Source: Prunus persica (Eukaryota > Streptophyta > Magnoliopsida > Rosales > Rosaceae). Taken from it: DNA of 64,000 nt. The position numbers were made by a program, and so were the translations under genes. The DNA lies in NCBI RefSeq assembly GCF_000346465.2, contig NC_034012.1:4569655-4633654 (forward strand), in the 5' to 3' direction. The notes below the pieces were generated by a model. It did not search any database and was not told where the DNA came from. It worked only from the letters and a program-made list of their open reading frames with translations. This document shows positions 36,590 through 48,312 of the stretch, in pieces (within the stretch, counting starts at the first letter, position 1; each line of letters begins with the position of its first letter).

Positions 36590-37605
36590 GGGTTAATGAC
36601 CAAAATGGTCCTTCAACTATTGCTCCATTATCATTTTGGTCCACCAACTAAAATTTTCAATTCAAACGTCCTTAAACTTTTTATTTTTGTACCAAGATGG
36701 TCCTTCCGTGACAGATTCCGTTACTTCTGATGCGATGGCCACGTGACTGAGTTTTGAAGGGTATATGCGACTTTTTGAGAAGCTCTATCGAAGGGTATGA
36801 CTAAAATGGTCCCTCAACTATTGCTCCAGTATCATTTTGGTCCACCAACTAAAATTTTCATTTGAACCGTCCTTCCACTTTTTTTTTTTTGGTATCAAGA
36901 TGGTCCTACCGTCAAAGTCCGTCAATTTTATTGTTATTTATTTTTGTATTTATCTTATTTTAAAATTTTTAATTAATTTGAACAATAGAGAAAAAAATAT
37001 TACTTTTTAAGTCTATGTCATTAAAAAAAAAAAAAAAAAAATCCATGTTGGTGGTGAGATTCAATTTTTTCAATTTTAAAATTAGGTACAAGTTCCTATA
37101 ATAGTTTCATTTAATTTTTAATTATTGTTTGCTCTTTAAAAAAGTTTGTTATTTTATAGATATATGTGATTTTAATTAATTTAAACAATATAGAATTTTT
37201 TATTGTTAATTGTTAGGTCAGTCTCACAAAAAAAAAAAAAAAAAAGCCATGTGGCTAGTGAGATTCAATTTTTTAAATTTTTTAAAGCTTTATAATAGTT
37301 TCCTTGATACCAAAAAAAAAAAAAAAGAGTTGAAGGGCGGTTCAAATGAAAATTTTAGTTAGTGGACTAAAATAATACTGGAGTAATAGTTGGGGGATCA
37401 TTGGGATCAATAACCATTTTAGAGGAAGATACTCACCTAAAAATACGGTTTTGTCCCTCGATTTCACGGAATAATACACAGACTTTGACGGATGGACCAT
37501 CTTGGTACAAAATAAAAAGTTTAAGGACGTTTGAATTGAAAATTTTAGTTGGTAGACCAAAATGATAATGGAGCAATAGTTAAGGGACCATTTAGGTCAT
37601 TAATC
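36590..37605. mobile_element. Nested long-TIR elements, copy 2
   Basis: Same architecture as 34771-35853: outer ends at about 36593-36760 and 37430-37605, with an inner element at about 36793-37420. The right outer end (TACGGTTTTGTCCCTCGATT) closely matches copy 1 at 35694. The left outer ends of the two copies differ more than the inner elements do. Confidence 0.65.
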
Positions 37606-37733
37606 CTTATTATCCTCTTCATTTATTGAATTAAGTTGACCAAGTTACCCCGCGGGGTAAGTGAGTATTGATTCCGTCGTATCAACATCAATACGTTTCA
37701 ACAACTTTCTCATCTATTTAGGGTTATATATAT

Positions 37734-37918
37734 ACAGTCCCGATCTCTTGGACCACAGGAGTCCAAGAGATTGTGGTCACCTACCGTTGGATATTAATCC
37801 AATGATTCAAAAAAGTTTCTTAAAAGAAGTGCAAGAGTTAGTGAACCGTTGAATTTACATCCAACGGTGAGTGACCACAAATCTCTTGGACCCCTGTAGT
37901 CCAAGAGATCAGGACTGT
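37734..37918. mobile_element. 185-bp MITE with compound hairpins
   Basis: Terminal inverted repeats begin ACAGTCCCGATCTCTTGGAC (left) and, on the other strand, ACAGTCCTGATCTCTTGGAC (right), and the repeats flank TA-rich DNA. Each arm also contains its own hairpin (CTCTTGGA against TCCAAGAG), and ACCGTTGGA/TCCAACGGT pairs internally, so the whole element can fold. No coding capacity. Confidence 0.75.
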
Positions 37919-38881
37919 ATATATATATATATATATTATATTTTGTGCAACAAGGAATGACGGTTCAAGTATAAGAGGATTTTTGAACGATGATGTCACA
38001 AACTGTTGATGCTCAAAAATGATTCTGCATTTTTGGGCTCAACTTAGTGATGTTTGGGTCTCGATAGAGCGATCGATCTGTAAAATGAGAACACTCGGTA
38101 AGACCTAAGGCACCGGTGTGGTACCAGCCGAAGGCTCTCTGATGCTTAAATAACTCTCTGATGCAAGTAAGTACATAGTGAATAATAATTTGGACAGAGT
38201 AATGGCTAAGTATGCCGAAAGTTCTAGTTACCTCTATTTTGGGACTTGTGCCACTTTTATAAGTCTTGGGAGGTGTGTATGTTGTGTAGGATTTCGATGT
38301 GGGAGACATTTACTGTGAGTGCTTCACGTGTCCAGTGGATGCTCTGGGGTCTAATATTGCGTTCGATAGACATGGGTGCTGAATGCTGTCTTACTGATTC
38401 CCTACTTAGTCCACGTGTCATGTCCTTATTGGCCTGTCCATTGTGGCATAAACACAAACAAAAATTTCAGATCGATCCAACGCAACTCATTATAGATTTA
38501 TGTAATTAAATTAAAAGGCATGCAAAGCAAACCTTGCAATATAAACCTCAAGTTGTTTACGACATACAAGATTTAATTTCAAGTTGATGTTTTTCTTCTT
38601 TATGGAAGCTGTTTACGCATAATCATGAAATGGAATCTTGGTGTTGGTAGAAGATTTTCAATAACCATCTGAAATTAATTAACCCAAAAACCATATGATT
38701 AATAGCAATTTTTTGGTCATCCATAAATTAAATATTTACCCCAAAAAACACAAGTATGATACCAGCACTCAAACCCCAACAAGATCATTTTAGACGTAAG
38801 TACGATACAAGCACTCAAAAACATAAGTAAAAAAAAAAACTGGATGCCCATGACCAGCCGCTGTAGAAGTTGCGAGGGAGA
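37919..38881. other. Spacer downstream of the channel pseudogene
   Basis: Contains a TA microsatellite (37919-37934) and otherwise unique-looking sequence. I looked here for exons encoding the calmodulin-binding IQ tail that plant CNGCs usually have and found none. Confidence 0.45.
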
Positions 38882-39727
38882 TCAAGGGTCTACGTTTAAC
38901 TTCCACAACTGTTCGGATTTGGAGACTACCAATTGCAAGTTCTTGGCTGAGAGAGCAAAGCCTTCTACTTTTGTACAACATCTCACATTTTCGTTGCTGG
39001 TAGGAAGTTCGTCTATCCCAGTTTTGTTGGGCGATGCCCACTTCAGAAGCTCTTCTCCATAAACATCACCTCTCTCAAGTTGCTTGATGGCCATTGATGG
39101 GGAACCAGAATCTTTTGTTGTTTCTTCACCACGTGTAAGGCTAGAACTGTAGGTCAATACAGTGCCTTCTATAATGAGAAGCATGCGATCAATTGGGTGC
39201 CCCATTGGAAATATGATGTGACCTTGTGAGTACGTCGCTGGCGTAAGACAGTCGCACATCATTTTCAGCACCCGGTCAGGCATGAGTTTAAGGAGTTCAA
39301 CCTGTATTTAAAACTGATCAATGTTTAAACACAAAAAGATTCATTCATCTATATAAGTTCAACGATACAAATTAATTCCTTGTAAATTGGACTAATGTTC
39401 TGGTCTTTGTTTGGTAAATCTGCAAATGTTGGATCTGAACTGATTAAATCGGATAACAATCCAATATATTATTTTTGAAATCTGATCTAAGGAGGTGAGA
39501 CTTATAAAAATTGTCTTGGTCTCAATCTAATCCAAACCAAACCATCAAATGAGGCATATGAATGATGGAAGGCCAAGGCAACTCTTTTCTTTTATAATAA
39601 TCCAATACATTGTATCTTACCAGTCCCATATAAGGAGATGAGACTGATAAGGCAACTAATGTAGTCCAAGGAACTAATGTACTTCTTGGGCAGTCAAAAT
39701 TTTCTTATTTAATACACATAAAAATAC

Positions 39728-39763
<36 letters not shown>

Positions 39764-42203
39764 TACTTGTGATAGGATATTCAAGCAGAGAAATTGCTTT
39801 AGAAACTTTTTCGTATACCAAGGAAGAACATTGAATAGATTCTCCAGATCAGCATCTTCGCCCTCTTCTAATTTTTGATTTACGTTTTTCTTGATTTCCT
39901 TCTTCATATCATCAGGAATGCGATATTTCTCCATCCACTGCTCTATTAATTTTATATTCCGCTTTAATTCATCTGATTTTGTGGTTCTCATATGAATATA
40001 TGTCTGAAAGTACATTTCACCACAAATAGTAAATTAGAAGTGTATTTGAATTGTTCAAATAGTACATCTTTTAGGTATTCATTTAAATATCATCTCTGCA
40101 CTTAAATCCGAAAATCAATTGACCAATCAATTAATGATTTTCATTTTAATGTTTTCATTGAAGCATTGTGTTGGTCTATTTTTTTTTGGTTAATAATAGA
40201 TGCCTTAATGGTTTTCAATTTGTCTAATTTTTTTGCAAGAATGATCTATGAATGACGGTTTCAAAAAATAGACAGTTTAGATAGTTGAAATAAAATTTGT
40301 AATGAACCCCACAACGTTACCACAAATAAAATTATTTGAGGAAACCTTTCAATAGAAGGGGATATATATAAGATAGAGGTTGGCCCCTGAAGATGAAGGA
40401 AAATAATTTAAAGTAAACTAAATAGATATCTAACATAGAGATTCATGACCAACCTGAACATTTCCAATGAGATATACAAATAGGAGCATGCCAGTGATAG
40501 AAATTAGAATTGCAAACAAGTTTTCCCACACATAATTAACTTGTTGTGAGATTCGTGCCAAAGTTGCTGCAAAAAGTAAGTAAAGGATCAAGCAAAATGT
40601 GAGATACTAATAAATGGCAGGATAAAGCAACACATATTTGGTTTTCTAACTTTCCATCTTCTACTGCTTCTATTAAGCTTTTGTATGATCAGAGATTCAA
40701 AATATATTTCTTTGATTAGTAGGGAATACGAAATAAAATGCTGAAATTTTCAAATAAATATGTGCAAACCTTAGATTTTTTAGGCCCCACCAGAAAGAGT
40801 AGCATAACTTGGTTGGAAAATGCCCCATGTTACCAAGCTTAAGGGAATCTAGAAATATTCCATAATCAAACGGCGGCTTAGTATTATCTGGAACATCTAT
40901 GCCGCAAAATTCATTAAAAAATGTGAGGTTTTTTGTAGAAGTATTGTGACCATCATCACAATAAAAGGTACTCATGCATCCTTCATGATCTTTATACTTT
41001 TCACAAGCCCAATACCAACATGAGGTCTCTCGTTGAATGGAAAAGAAGTACCAAAAGGCACCAAGGACCTAAAAGACAACAACATATTTATTTAATAGAT
41101 AGATCTAATCATTAATGATTGATATGATACTTAATTGAGAGAGAAATTTCATTGTCTCCTACAATAATTCTACTTGATCACTAGTAACTTTCCAATCACG
41201 GGGCTATTTTAAATGAAACCGAACTTCATGAAGCATTTATCGATTATCAAAGTAATACGTATTAAAATAAAATGATATGGAAAGTGAAACTTACATGGCT
41301 GACAAGAATATATAGAAACAAATTGAATAGGGCTTTGACCTGTATTCCAGTAGTCCCTTTAAGTTTCTTTGATGTTAAGACAATTAGATAAATTCTTGGA
41401 AAATACTGACTGAGAAGAAAAAAGTTGACAACCATTCTGCGTTCTAAAAATCTCCGCCCTCTCATTTGGTAAAAGACCTTTACTACTAGAACCTGGACAA
41501 AATAATGAACATAAAAATGGGTTAGAAGTCCATATTAATTAAAGCTAGATAAACCTAGCTCATAATTTATTTACACCAAAAATTTGAATTTCTTTTATAT
41601 TACCTGTGGCGTGGGAAAAACAGAGAGAAGGTCAATCAGCAAAGAGGCCCATGGCAACGTCGTAGCTAATATCGCAGCAAATGGAACTATCTCATCTTTT
41701 CTTATTAGCGTCGTTTGCCAATCCAATTCCCACTCCGATTTTGCTCTGTTGATCTCCTTGTAGGCCTTATTACTATCTTCATAGATTTGATATCCAATAT
41801 GCACCAAGAAAGTGATATCCGTGAGAGATCGCAAAATCAGAGCCACATTCCTCAACTTTTTGTCCATTCCAAGGCATTTCTTTTCCTCATCAATGAAGGG
41901 AATGTATAAGAACAAGGGATCTAGGGAAATTGCAATAACACATGAAATCATAATCATCTTGTTCCGCAATTTGTTCCACAATTTGTTCCACAATGAAGCT
42001 GAAAGAAGTTTCCCAATTTTGTTGGATACCGCGGAACGTCGTGTCTGCCAACTGTAAAGTTCATCTGGTCTATTGCCGATTAAAAGAAAAATGCAATCAG
42101 AAAATTAAGACAAGTAAAAGGACTTTACAATGTGATGTATAGAATTAGAGAAAACTAACCTGAAGATAATGGTCTCATTGTCTTCATAGCTCTGTAAAGA
42201 CAT
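38882..42203 (-). pseudogene. CNGC-like cyclic-nucleotide-gated channel gene with a pore frameshift
   Basis: Seven exons on the - strand: 42203-42160, 42069-41604, 41492-41295, 41068-40770, 40566-40454, 40003-39767 and 39301-38882. They give six membrane segments, a pore (FWWGLKNLSNFGTNLTTS), a C-linker (TYIHMRTTKSDELKRNIKLI) and a cyclic-nucleotide-binding domain (GHIIFPMGHPIDRMLLIIEG). Exon 5 has one base too many: AACAAGTTAATTATG where an in-frame gene needs ACAAGTAATTATG. TAA then stops translation right after the filter, while NYVWENLFAI continues in the next frame. Dropping one base restores phase into exon 6 (592 codons in total). The filter-like triplet is GTN rather than the usual GQN, and the protein ends soon after the CNBD without a calmodulin-binding/IQ tail. 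Sequencing error is the main alternative to a true pseudogene. Confidence 0.85.
39730..39758 (-). repeat. (CT)14 microsatellite next to a splice donor
   Basis: On the coding (-) strand the run starts about eight bases after the donor of exon 6 (CAA|GTATGT). It is read as GA on the + strand. Confidence 0.9.
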
Positions 42204-43168
42204 AACTTAATTCTTCTAATATGGTGGATTGGATAGTTTAAACTACTACAGATCCCTCTGTTTACTGGATTCTTTTTCTCCTTATTTTTCTTACAATTTT
42301 TTTTTCTCTTTTGGGTGAATAAAACTTCATCTGATGAAGAGAGAGAGATTAGAAGAGAAGAAAATTTTCTAGAAATAAGGATGATCTGTAAGGAGAGAGG
42401 GTTCTTTTGCTAGTAAAAAAAACAACTGTGGGCAATTTCGTGAAGTTTATAAAGAGCGGCAATGACTTCTGTTTTCCTTTCGTTGACTGACCAACACTTT
42501 GTTTTCTAACAAAAAATAAAAGAAGAAAAAATGGACCTATTCGCTTTTGGACTGATTGATTACTGACAAGACCTCTTTTCGCAACTTTTTTTTTTTTTTT
42601 CTAAAAAAAAGCTATTGATGGAAGAACAGAACGGGTGTGTTGGAATTGAAGTTATTCATAGAAGAATATAAAAAGGGGGGAAAAGAAGAACATATTATTA
42701 AAAATAGAATGGCTGAATTTTGTTAGAGAGACTGAAATCGTCTGGTAGATTGATGGTGTTATTTTGGTTAGAGACGGAACTGAAAAAACAAAACAAAAAA
42801 CAAAGGGCTGGTTTGGCTCACCTGTGCAGTAGAAGGAAGAAGAGTAAAAAAAAATTCAAGTGGAATTGCTTTTTCTTTTTCTTTTTGCAAAGGTAACATT
42901 GTTAAGTTTATGTTAATTTGGAGGGATACATGTCAAAAGAATCAAGTAGGGGAACATAGGGTATATGGTTTTGGGGACAACAGATTCGAACTCATATGTA
43001 TTTTCATTCCGTATTTGACTCAGGGCTTGCTTCATCCAAAAACGCCTATTTCCCATTAGAAAGAAGAAAAAAAAACCTCTCCATAAAGAAACTATGCATA
43101 TAAACGTTGTCAATGGCAAACTTGGCTAAGGGGGATTGTTGGAGTTGGAAAGGGCCACAAAAATACAA
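42204..43168. other. Upstream region of the channel pseudogene
   Basis: T- and A-rich leader/promoter side with GAGAGAGA near 42341. No further gene is seen. Confidence 0.4.
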
Positions 43169-43371
43169 GGTCCGTTTGGTAACATTTTAAAGGGTTGTTT
43201 TCATTTTTAGAGAACAAAAATGAGACAAAAACAGGTTCGGTAGCCCAAAAACAAAAAATATTGAGAATGTTTTCATATGAAAACAAGTTCATGTGTACTT
43301 GTAGAAAACAGAAAAAAGTTTTTTTCATTCTCATGGGAAACGTTTTCATAAAAATAACTCACATATTATTA
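43169..43371. mobile_element. Left half of a MITE split by the CACTA element
   Basis: Begins GGTCCGTTTGGTAAC. The matching opposite end, GTTACCGAACGGGCC, lies at 55974-55988. Both halves have the same ACGTTTT/GAAAAC-rich interior. The last three bases are TTA, the target site of the CACTA element. Confidence 0.7.
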
Positions 43372-43539
43372 CACTACTACAAAAAAGCAAAAAGACGACG
43401 GTAAATCACCGTCGTGTATTCGGTTTTTCAATGGTCGTGGAATCCACCGTCATCTTTTCCCTCATAAACCACGACGCTAAATCACCGTTGTTGTTAAAAT
43501 ATACAACGTCATCAACAAATACAAAACGACGTCTTTGTA

Positions 43540-44400
43540 CTGCAAAAAGATCTAAAAAAGCAGTCGAGGATGAGAATAGACGACCAACTCTCTAAAAAAA
43601 CCGTCGTTAAAAAGGAAAAATATGACACATATTAACAGAACAAGGCCGCAAGATAGACATACAACGACGAAAATTAAAATAAGACGCCGTTAAATATCAT
43701 TTTCACTACAATAAAAAATATGACGTCTTTAAATACATTAGAAGACGACGTTATTGATACCTACTACGTCGCCTATATAAAAACAGCCGTCGTAAAATAA
43801 ATTTTCCCCTTCGATTTTTCTATAAAAGATGACGTGGAAATAGTTGTCAGTGTCATTATTTACGACGTATGTATTTATAGAGTAGACGTTGAACAATGAA
43901 ACAACGTCGGTTACAAATATATGAGAGTCGTATTACAAAATTTATACGTCCTATTTTCAGAAACAAACAACGACGATAAATATTAGACGTTGTTAAATAA
44001 AACAACGTCGAAAAAAAATAAAAACAGATGTGTTTAGTCTGCTAAAGTTCTAAAAAATAGTCGAGGATGAGAATAGACGACCAACTCAAACAAATCACCG
44101 TCGTTAAAAAGGAAAAATATGACACATATTAAAAGAACAAGGCCGCAAGATAGACATACAACGACGACAACTAAAACACTACGCCGTTAAATATAATTTT
44201 CACAACAAGAAAAAATATGACGTCTTTAAATACATGAGAAGACGACGTTATTGAAATCTACTACGTCTCTTATTTACAAACAACCGTCGTGAAATAAATT
44301 TTCCACTTCGATTTTTCTAAAAAAGATGACGTGGAAATAGTTGTCAGTGTCATTATTTACGACGTATGTATTTATATAGTTGAAGTTGAAATGCGAAACA
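43540..44400. repeat. Tandem duplication (~497 bp) in the left subterminal region
   Basis: TCGAGGATGAGAATAGACGA at 43564 recurs at 44061. Similarity continues for over 300 bases (GACACATATTAA, AAGGCCGCAAGATAGACATA, GACGTGGAAATAGTTGTCAG). Both units are packed with ACGACG and CGTCGT words. Confidence 0.85.
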
Positions 44401-45066
44401 AGGTCGGTGGCATTTATATAGTCGACGTTGTATTTATATGTATTCATTACTCACGACGCACTTATTAATATAGACGACGTTGAACTTCTAAACAACGTCG
44501 GTTCTAAATAAATGAGAGCCATATTACAGAACATATAGACGGCGTTGATTATGATGAGAGCCGTATTACAAATAACGTCGTTTAATTGATATTAGACGGC
44601 GGTTATAATGAATTACCGTCGGAATTCATTTCGTTCCTCTTCGTTTATAAAAGAACTTGCGACGTGGAAAATGTATGATGACGTCGTATTTTTTAACGTT
44701 CAGATTATATATCCCGTTTTTTAGACGTCGGTATTATGGGATTGGAGTCGTGTTATTTTGAATTACATGGCGGTTCTTAATCCTTCCCCGACGTGATATC
44801 CTGAATAATTGCTTCACAATATCGTCGTGGTTCTTCATTGTTACGTTGCTTTAAGACGTCGGTAAATATGCTGAATAACTGGTTCACAATAACGTCGTGT
44901 TTTATTTGAACAGACGTCGTTTTTTATGCAAAATATAATGATGTAATCTGGAACCAGTATTTTTTGCACTGATTGTTTTGTGGCAAAAACCTGTATAATG
45001 AAAGTGAAGAAATCAGATTACAATATATTACAAAATTAATGTCATACACTGCCAATTACATAAGCA

Positions 45067-46145
45067 TCATTCAATCCATATATCTCCACACCCATCTCGA
45101 ATATTTTGACCACCTAACTCACCCACCAGTTCATCAAATGTGTCAACATTTGACATCCCTCTAGTAAATGGCTCACACTCAATTATCACATCACCTAAGA
45201 CTTCATCACCAATAACATCATTATATTCTCTATTAGGCATTGATAACACTACCGACCAACCACGATGCATCGGGTCGTCAACAAAAAATATTTGTTTGAC
45301 TTGAGAAGCCAAAACAAATTGGTCATTCCTATGTCCAATTTTACTCAAATCTACAAGGGTAAATCCAAGTTCATCGACTACAAGACCAGAACTATCTATC
45401 CAATCACACCTAAAGACTGGGATTGTAAACTTTTGGTAGTCAAGGTCCCAAATTTCTTGAATGACACCATAGAAACCCATATTTAAGAGAATTGGGTTTT
45501 TATCCTTGGCACTAGCAACTTGCATGGTATGTGCAAGTAAATAAACTCCACTATTTTGAGTTGTCCGCACATCATCTTGTGCCTTGATATTGAATTTAAT
45601 ACCTTTAATAAGATAGCTCCTATATAATGGCACTGCCATGTTTGGACCAGCTGCTAGCCACCTTAAATTTTCTGATACGCCATGATTGTCTTCCTCAAGT
45701 TCACTTTGAACCTGCAAATTAATCATATCTTAATTCAATCTAACATAGAAATAAGAAGAAAATTAAAAGAGAAATATGTTATTCAACAACATATACCTTG
45801 AAGCGTAGCCATTGAATGAAAGTGCTATTGTGCTTATCCTGCAGCCACTTTGTTCTCTTTCTAAATTTTGGATAAGCAGTCTTGATGTGGATCATATGTT
45901 GCCTACATGACAAGAAAAATTCAAGCATTACGGTCCCAAATATATAAGATAAACATAAGAAATAATTTAAAATGGAAACTTAAAGAATAAAACTCATACG
46001 TACTCGATATAAGGTAGGACTTCCTCCGTATTCTCCAAGACATATATATGTGCTTGATTCAACAGGTCCTGATCAACTACGCTCACTGTGCAACCTGATA
46101 ATGGCTTTGAAACTCCCATCTTTTGGCTTGAAGGCACTCCAACTC
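45067..46145 (-). pseudogene. TNP2-type CACTA transposase, C-terminal remnant (DUF4216)
   Basis: Three exons in phase on the - strand: ~46145-46004, 45902-45797 and 45711-45067. The first gives GVPSSQKMGVSKPLSGCTV then LNQAHIYVLENTEEVLPYIE, the linker seen after DUF4218 in plant TNP2 proteins. Then comes EQHMIHIKTAYPKFRKRTKW. The last exon gives the DUF4216 domain (YGVIQEIWDLDYQKFTIPVF, FRCDWIDSSGLVVDELGFT, VFYVDDP-like FFVDDPMHRGWSVVL). The catalytic Transposase_21 part and DUF4218 that should precede are absent. Upstream sequence to 46340 is a short tandem repetition of ACATGAAACCAAGCA-type words and then an unrelated leader, so the gene is 5'-truncated. Confidence 0.8.
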
Positions 46146-46740
46146 CAACATATATATGAAACCAAGCAAGAAACCAACATATACATGAAACCAAGCATGA
46201 AAACAATAAATCCATTCCCAATTCAACATAACATAGGGTGATTAAAAGATCCGACAAAATTAAATCCATTCCCAATTCAACATAACAGATAATGTAATCC
46301 ATGAACCCATTAAACAGAAAATCCATGAACTCATACCTATAAGCACATTATTAACAGATCGCAAAGCATATACCTAAAACCCTTTAACAAAACAACCTAA
46401 TATCATTCAATGAATTTACAAGGGGAAGATAGGGTTTGTACTTACAGGTTGGACGAGCTCACAGATTCGACGGAGCCTGGAAAGTGCAACTTTTAATTAG
46501 AGCAGAAGTGAGAGAGCGAAATGTTATGTTGCGCGAAATCTGAAAATTTTAGGGTTCATGGTTAGAAGTATAAGAATAAGAGCCAAATCTAAAAAATTTA
46601 GGTCGCGTGAAAATTTTTAGAGAGCGCGCTCTTTAAAACATCGAAAGAAAAACCATGGCGAAAGTTCTACAAGAACCGACGTAAATGTAATATTCCACGA
46701 CGGAAACACTGAACGTAACGCCGTTTATTTTGACGCTTCA

Positions 46741-48060
46741 TTTTTCGGATTAATTTTAAATTTATTTTGAATATTTTGATATAAAGACGACTGAAAAACC
46801 ACGTCGGGGTTAAGAAATTGAAGACGTTGTAAATTATAATAGACGACTTACATATTAAAATGACGTCGTTTAAAGTATAAACCATGTCGGATATTTTACT
46901 GCACGACGTAACATATTTATTCCACGACTCAACCACCGTCGTTAAAAATTAATACCCTAAACCCTTAAAACTAAATTATATAATTTAAAAAATTAAGTTT
47001 ATAAAAGGGTTTATGGTTTTACAGCCTAATATATACCTTAGACTACCCAAAAATTATACTTTAAAAATAAACCCCGATAAATAACAACCCTAATCTCTAA
47101 ACCCTAAACCATAAAACTAGAAGTGATTTTATGACTCATCAAAACAATTTTGTTTTGGATGGTCATTTTAAATTTTTGTTATTCAAAATGAATTTTTTCA
47201 AGGTTTAGGGGGAAGAAAATATATCAATGACTTCATAGGAGTTGACTTTGCATTTTTCTGATTTATTTTAAATTTATTTTGAATATTTTGATATAAAAAT
47301 AATAAAATATTCTTATCACAATAACAAACCACGTCGGGGTTAAGAAATTGAAGACGTTGTAAATTATAATAGACGACTTACATATTAAAATGACGTCGTT
47401 TAAAGTATAAACCATGTCGGATATTTTACTGCACAACGTAACATATGTATTCCACGACTCAACCACCGTCGTTAAAAATTAATACCCTAAACCCTTAAAA
47501 CTAAATTATATAATTTAAAAAATTAAGTTTATAAAAGGGTTTATGGTTTTACAGCCTAATATATACCCTAGACTACCCAAAAATTATACTTTAAAAATAA
47601 ACCCCAATAAATAACAACCCTAATCTCTAAACCCTAAACTCTAAACCCTAAACCATAAAACTAGAAGTGATTTTATGACTCATCAAAACAATTTTGTTTT
47701 GGATGGTCATTTTAAATTTTTGTTATTCAAAATGAATTTTTTCAAGGTTTAGGGGGAAGAAAATATATCAATGACTTCATAGGAGTTGACTTTGCATTTT
47801 TCTGATTTATTTTAAATTTATTTTGAATATTTTGATATAAAAATAATAAAATATTCTTATCACAACAACAAATCACGTCGGTGTTAATAAATTGTAGACG
47901 TTGTAAATTGTAATAGACGACTAAGTTGTTAAAATGACGTCGTTTAAATGAGAAACCATGGCGGATATTTAACTATCCGACATTAAATATATATTCCACG
48001 ACTTAACCGCTGTCGTTACAAAGTACTACCCTGAACCCTTAAGAAATTGAAGACGTTGTA
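46741..48060. repeat. ~540-bp tandem repeat with telomere-like AAACCCTAA words, 2.3 copies
   Basis: ACCACGTCGGGGTTAAGAAA starts near 46800 and 47330, and a diverged start near 47874. Units are nearly identical (spacing ~530 and ~544). Each carries CTAAACCCTAAAC. The second copy has one extra CTCTAAACCCTAAA unit. Confidence 0.85.
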
Positions 48061-48312
48061 AACCATAAACGACTCAATTGTTCAAAGAACGTCGTCTAAA
48101 TATCCTTTTACGTCGGATTTGTTTAAAACGAAACAACAAAAAACGACGATTTTTGACTTTATTAGGTCGTTGGAAAAGTATTACACGTCGGTTATGCAAT
48201 TTGTATGTTTGTTTTTTTTTTTAATTTAAGAAAACCTCAACAAATTTTTACATTATATATTATAGACAAAATTTGTACATTATACATAAATATCAAATGT
48301 TCAATAATTCCC

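Noticed and set aside
40454..40566. Alternative reading of channel exon 5 (..TLARISQQVNYVWEN..) as the true frame
   Set aside because: It does not fit the phase of the preceding donor, and the other frame gives the family pore motif SNFGTNLTTS. Phase into exon 6 also requires one base fewer.
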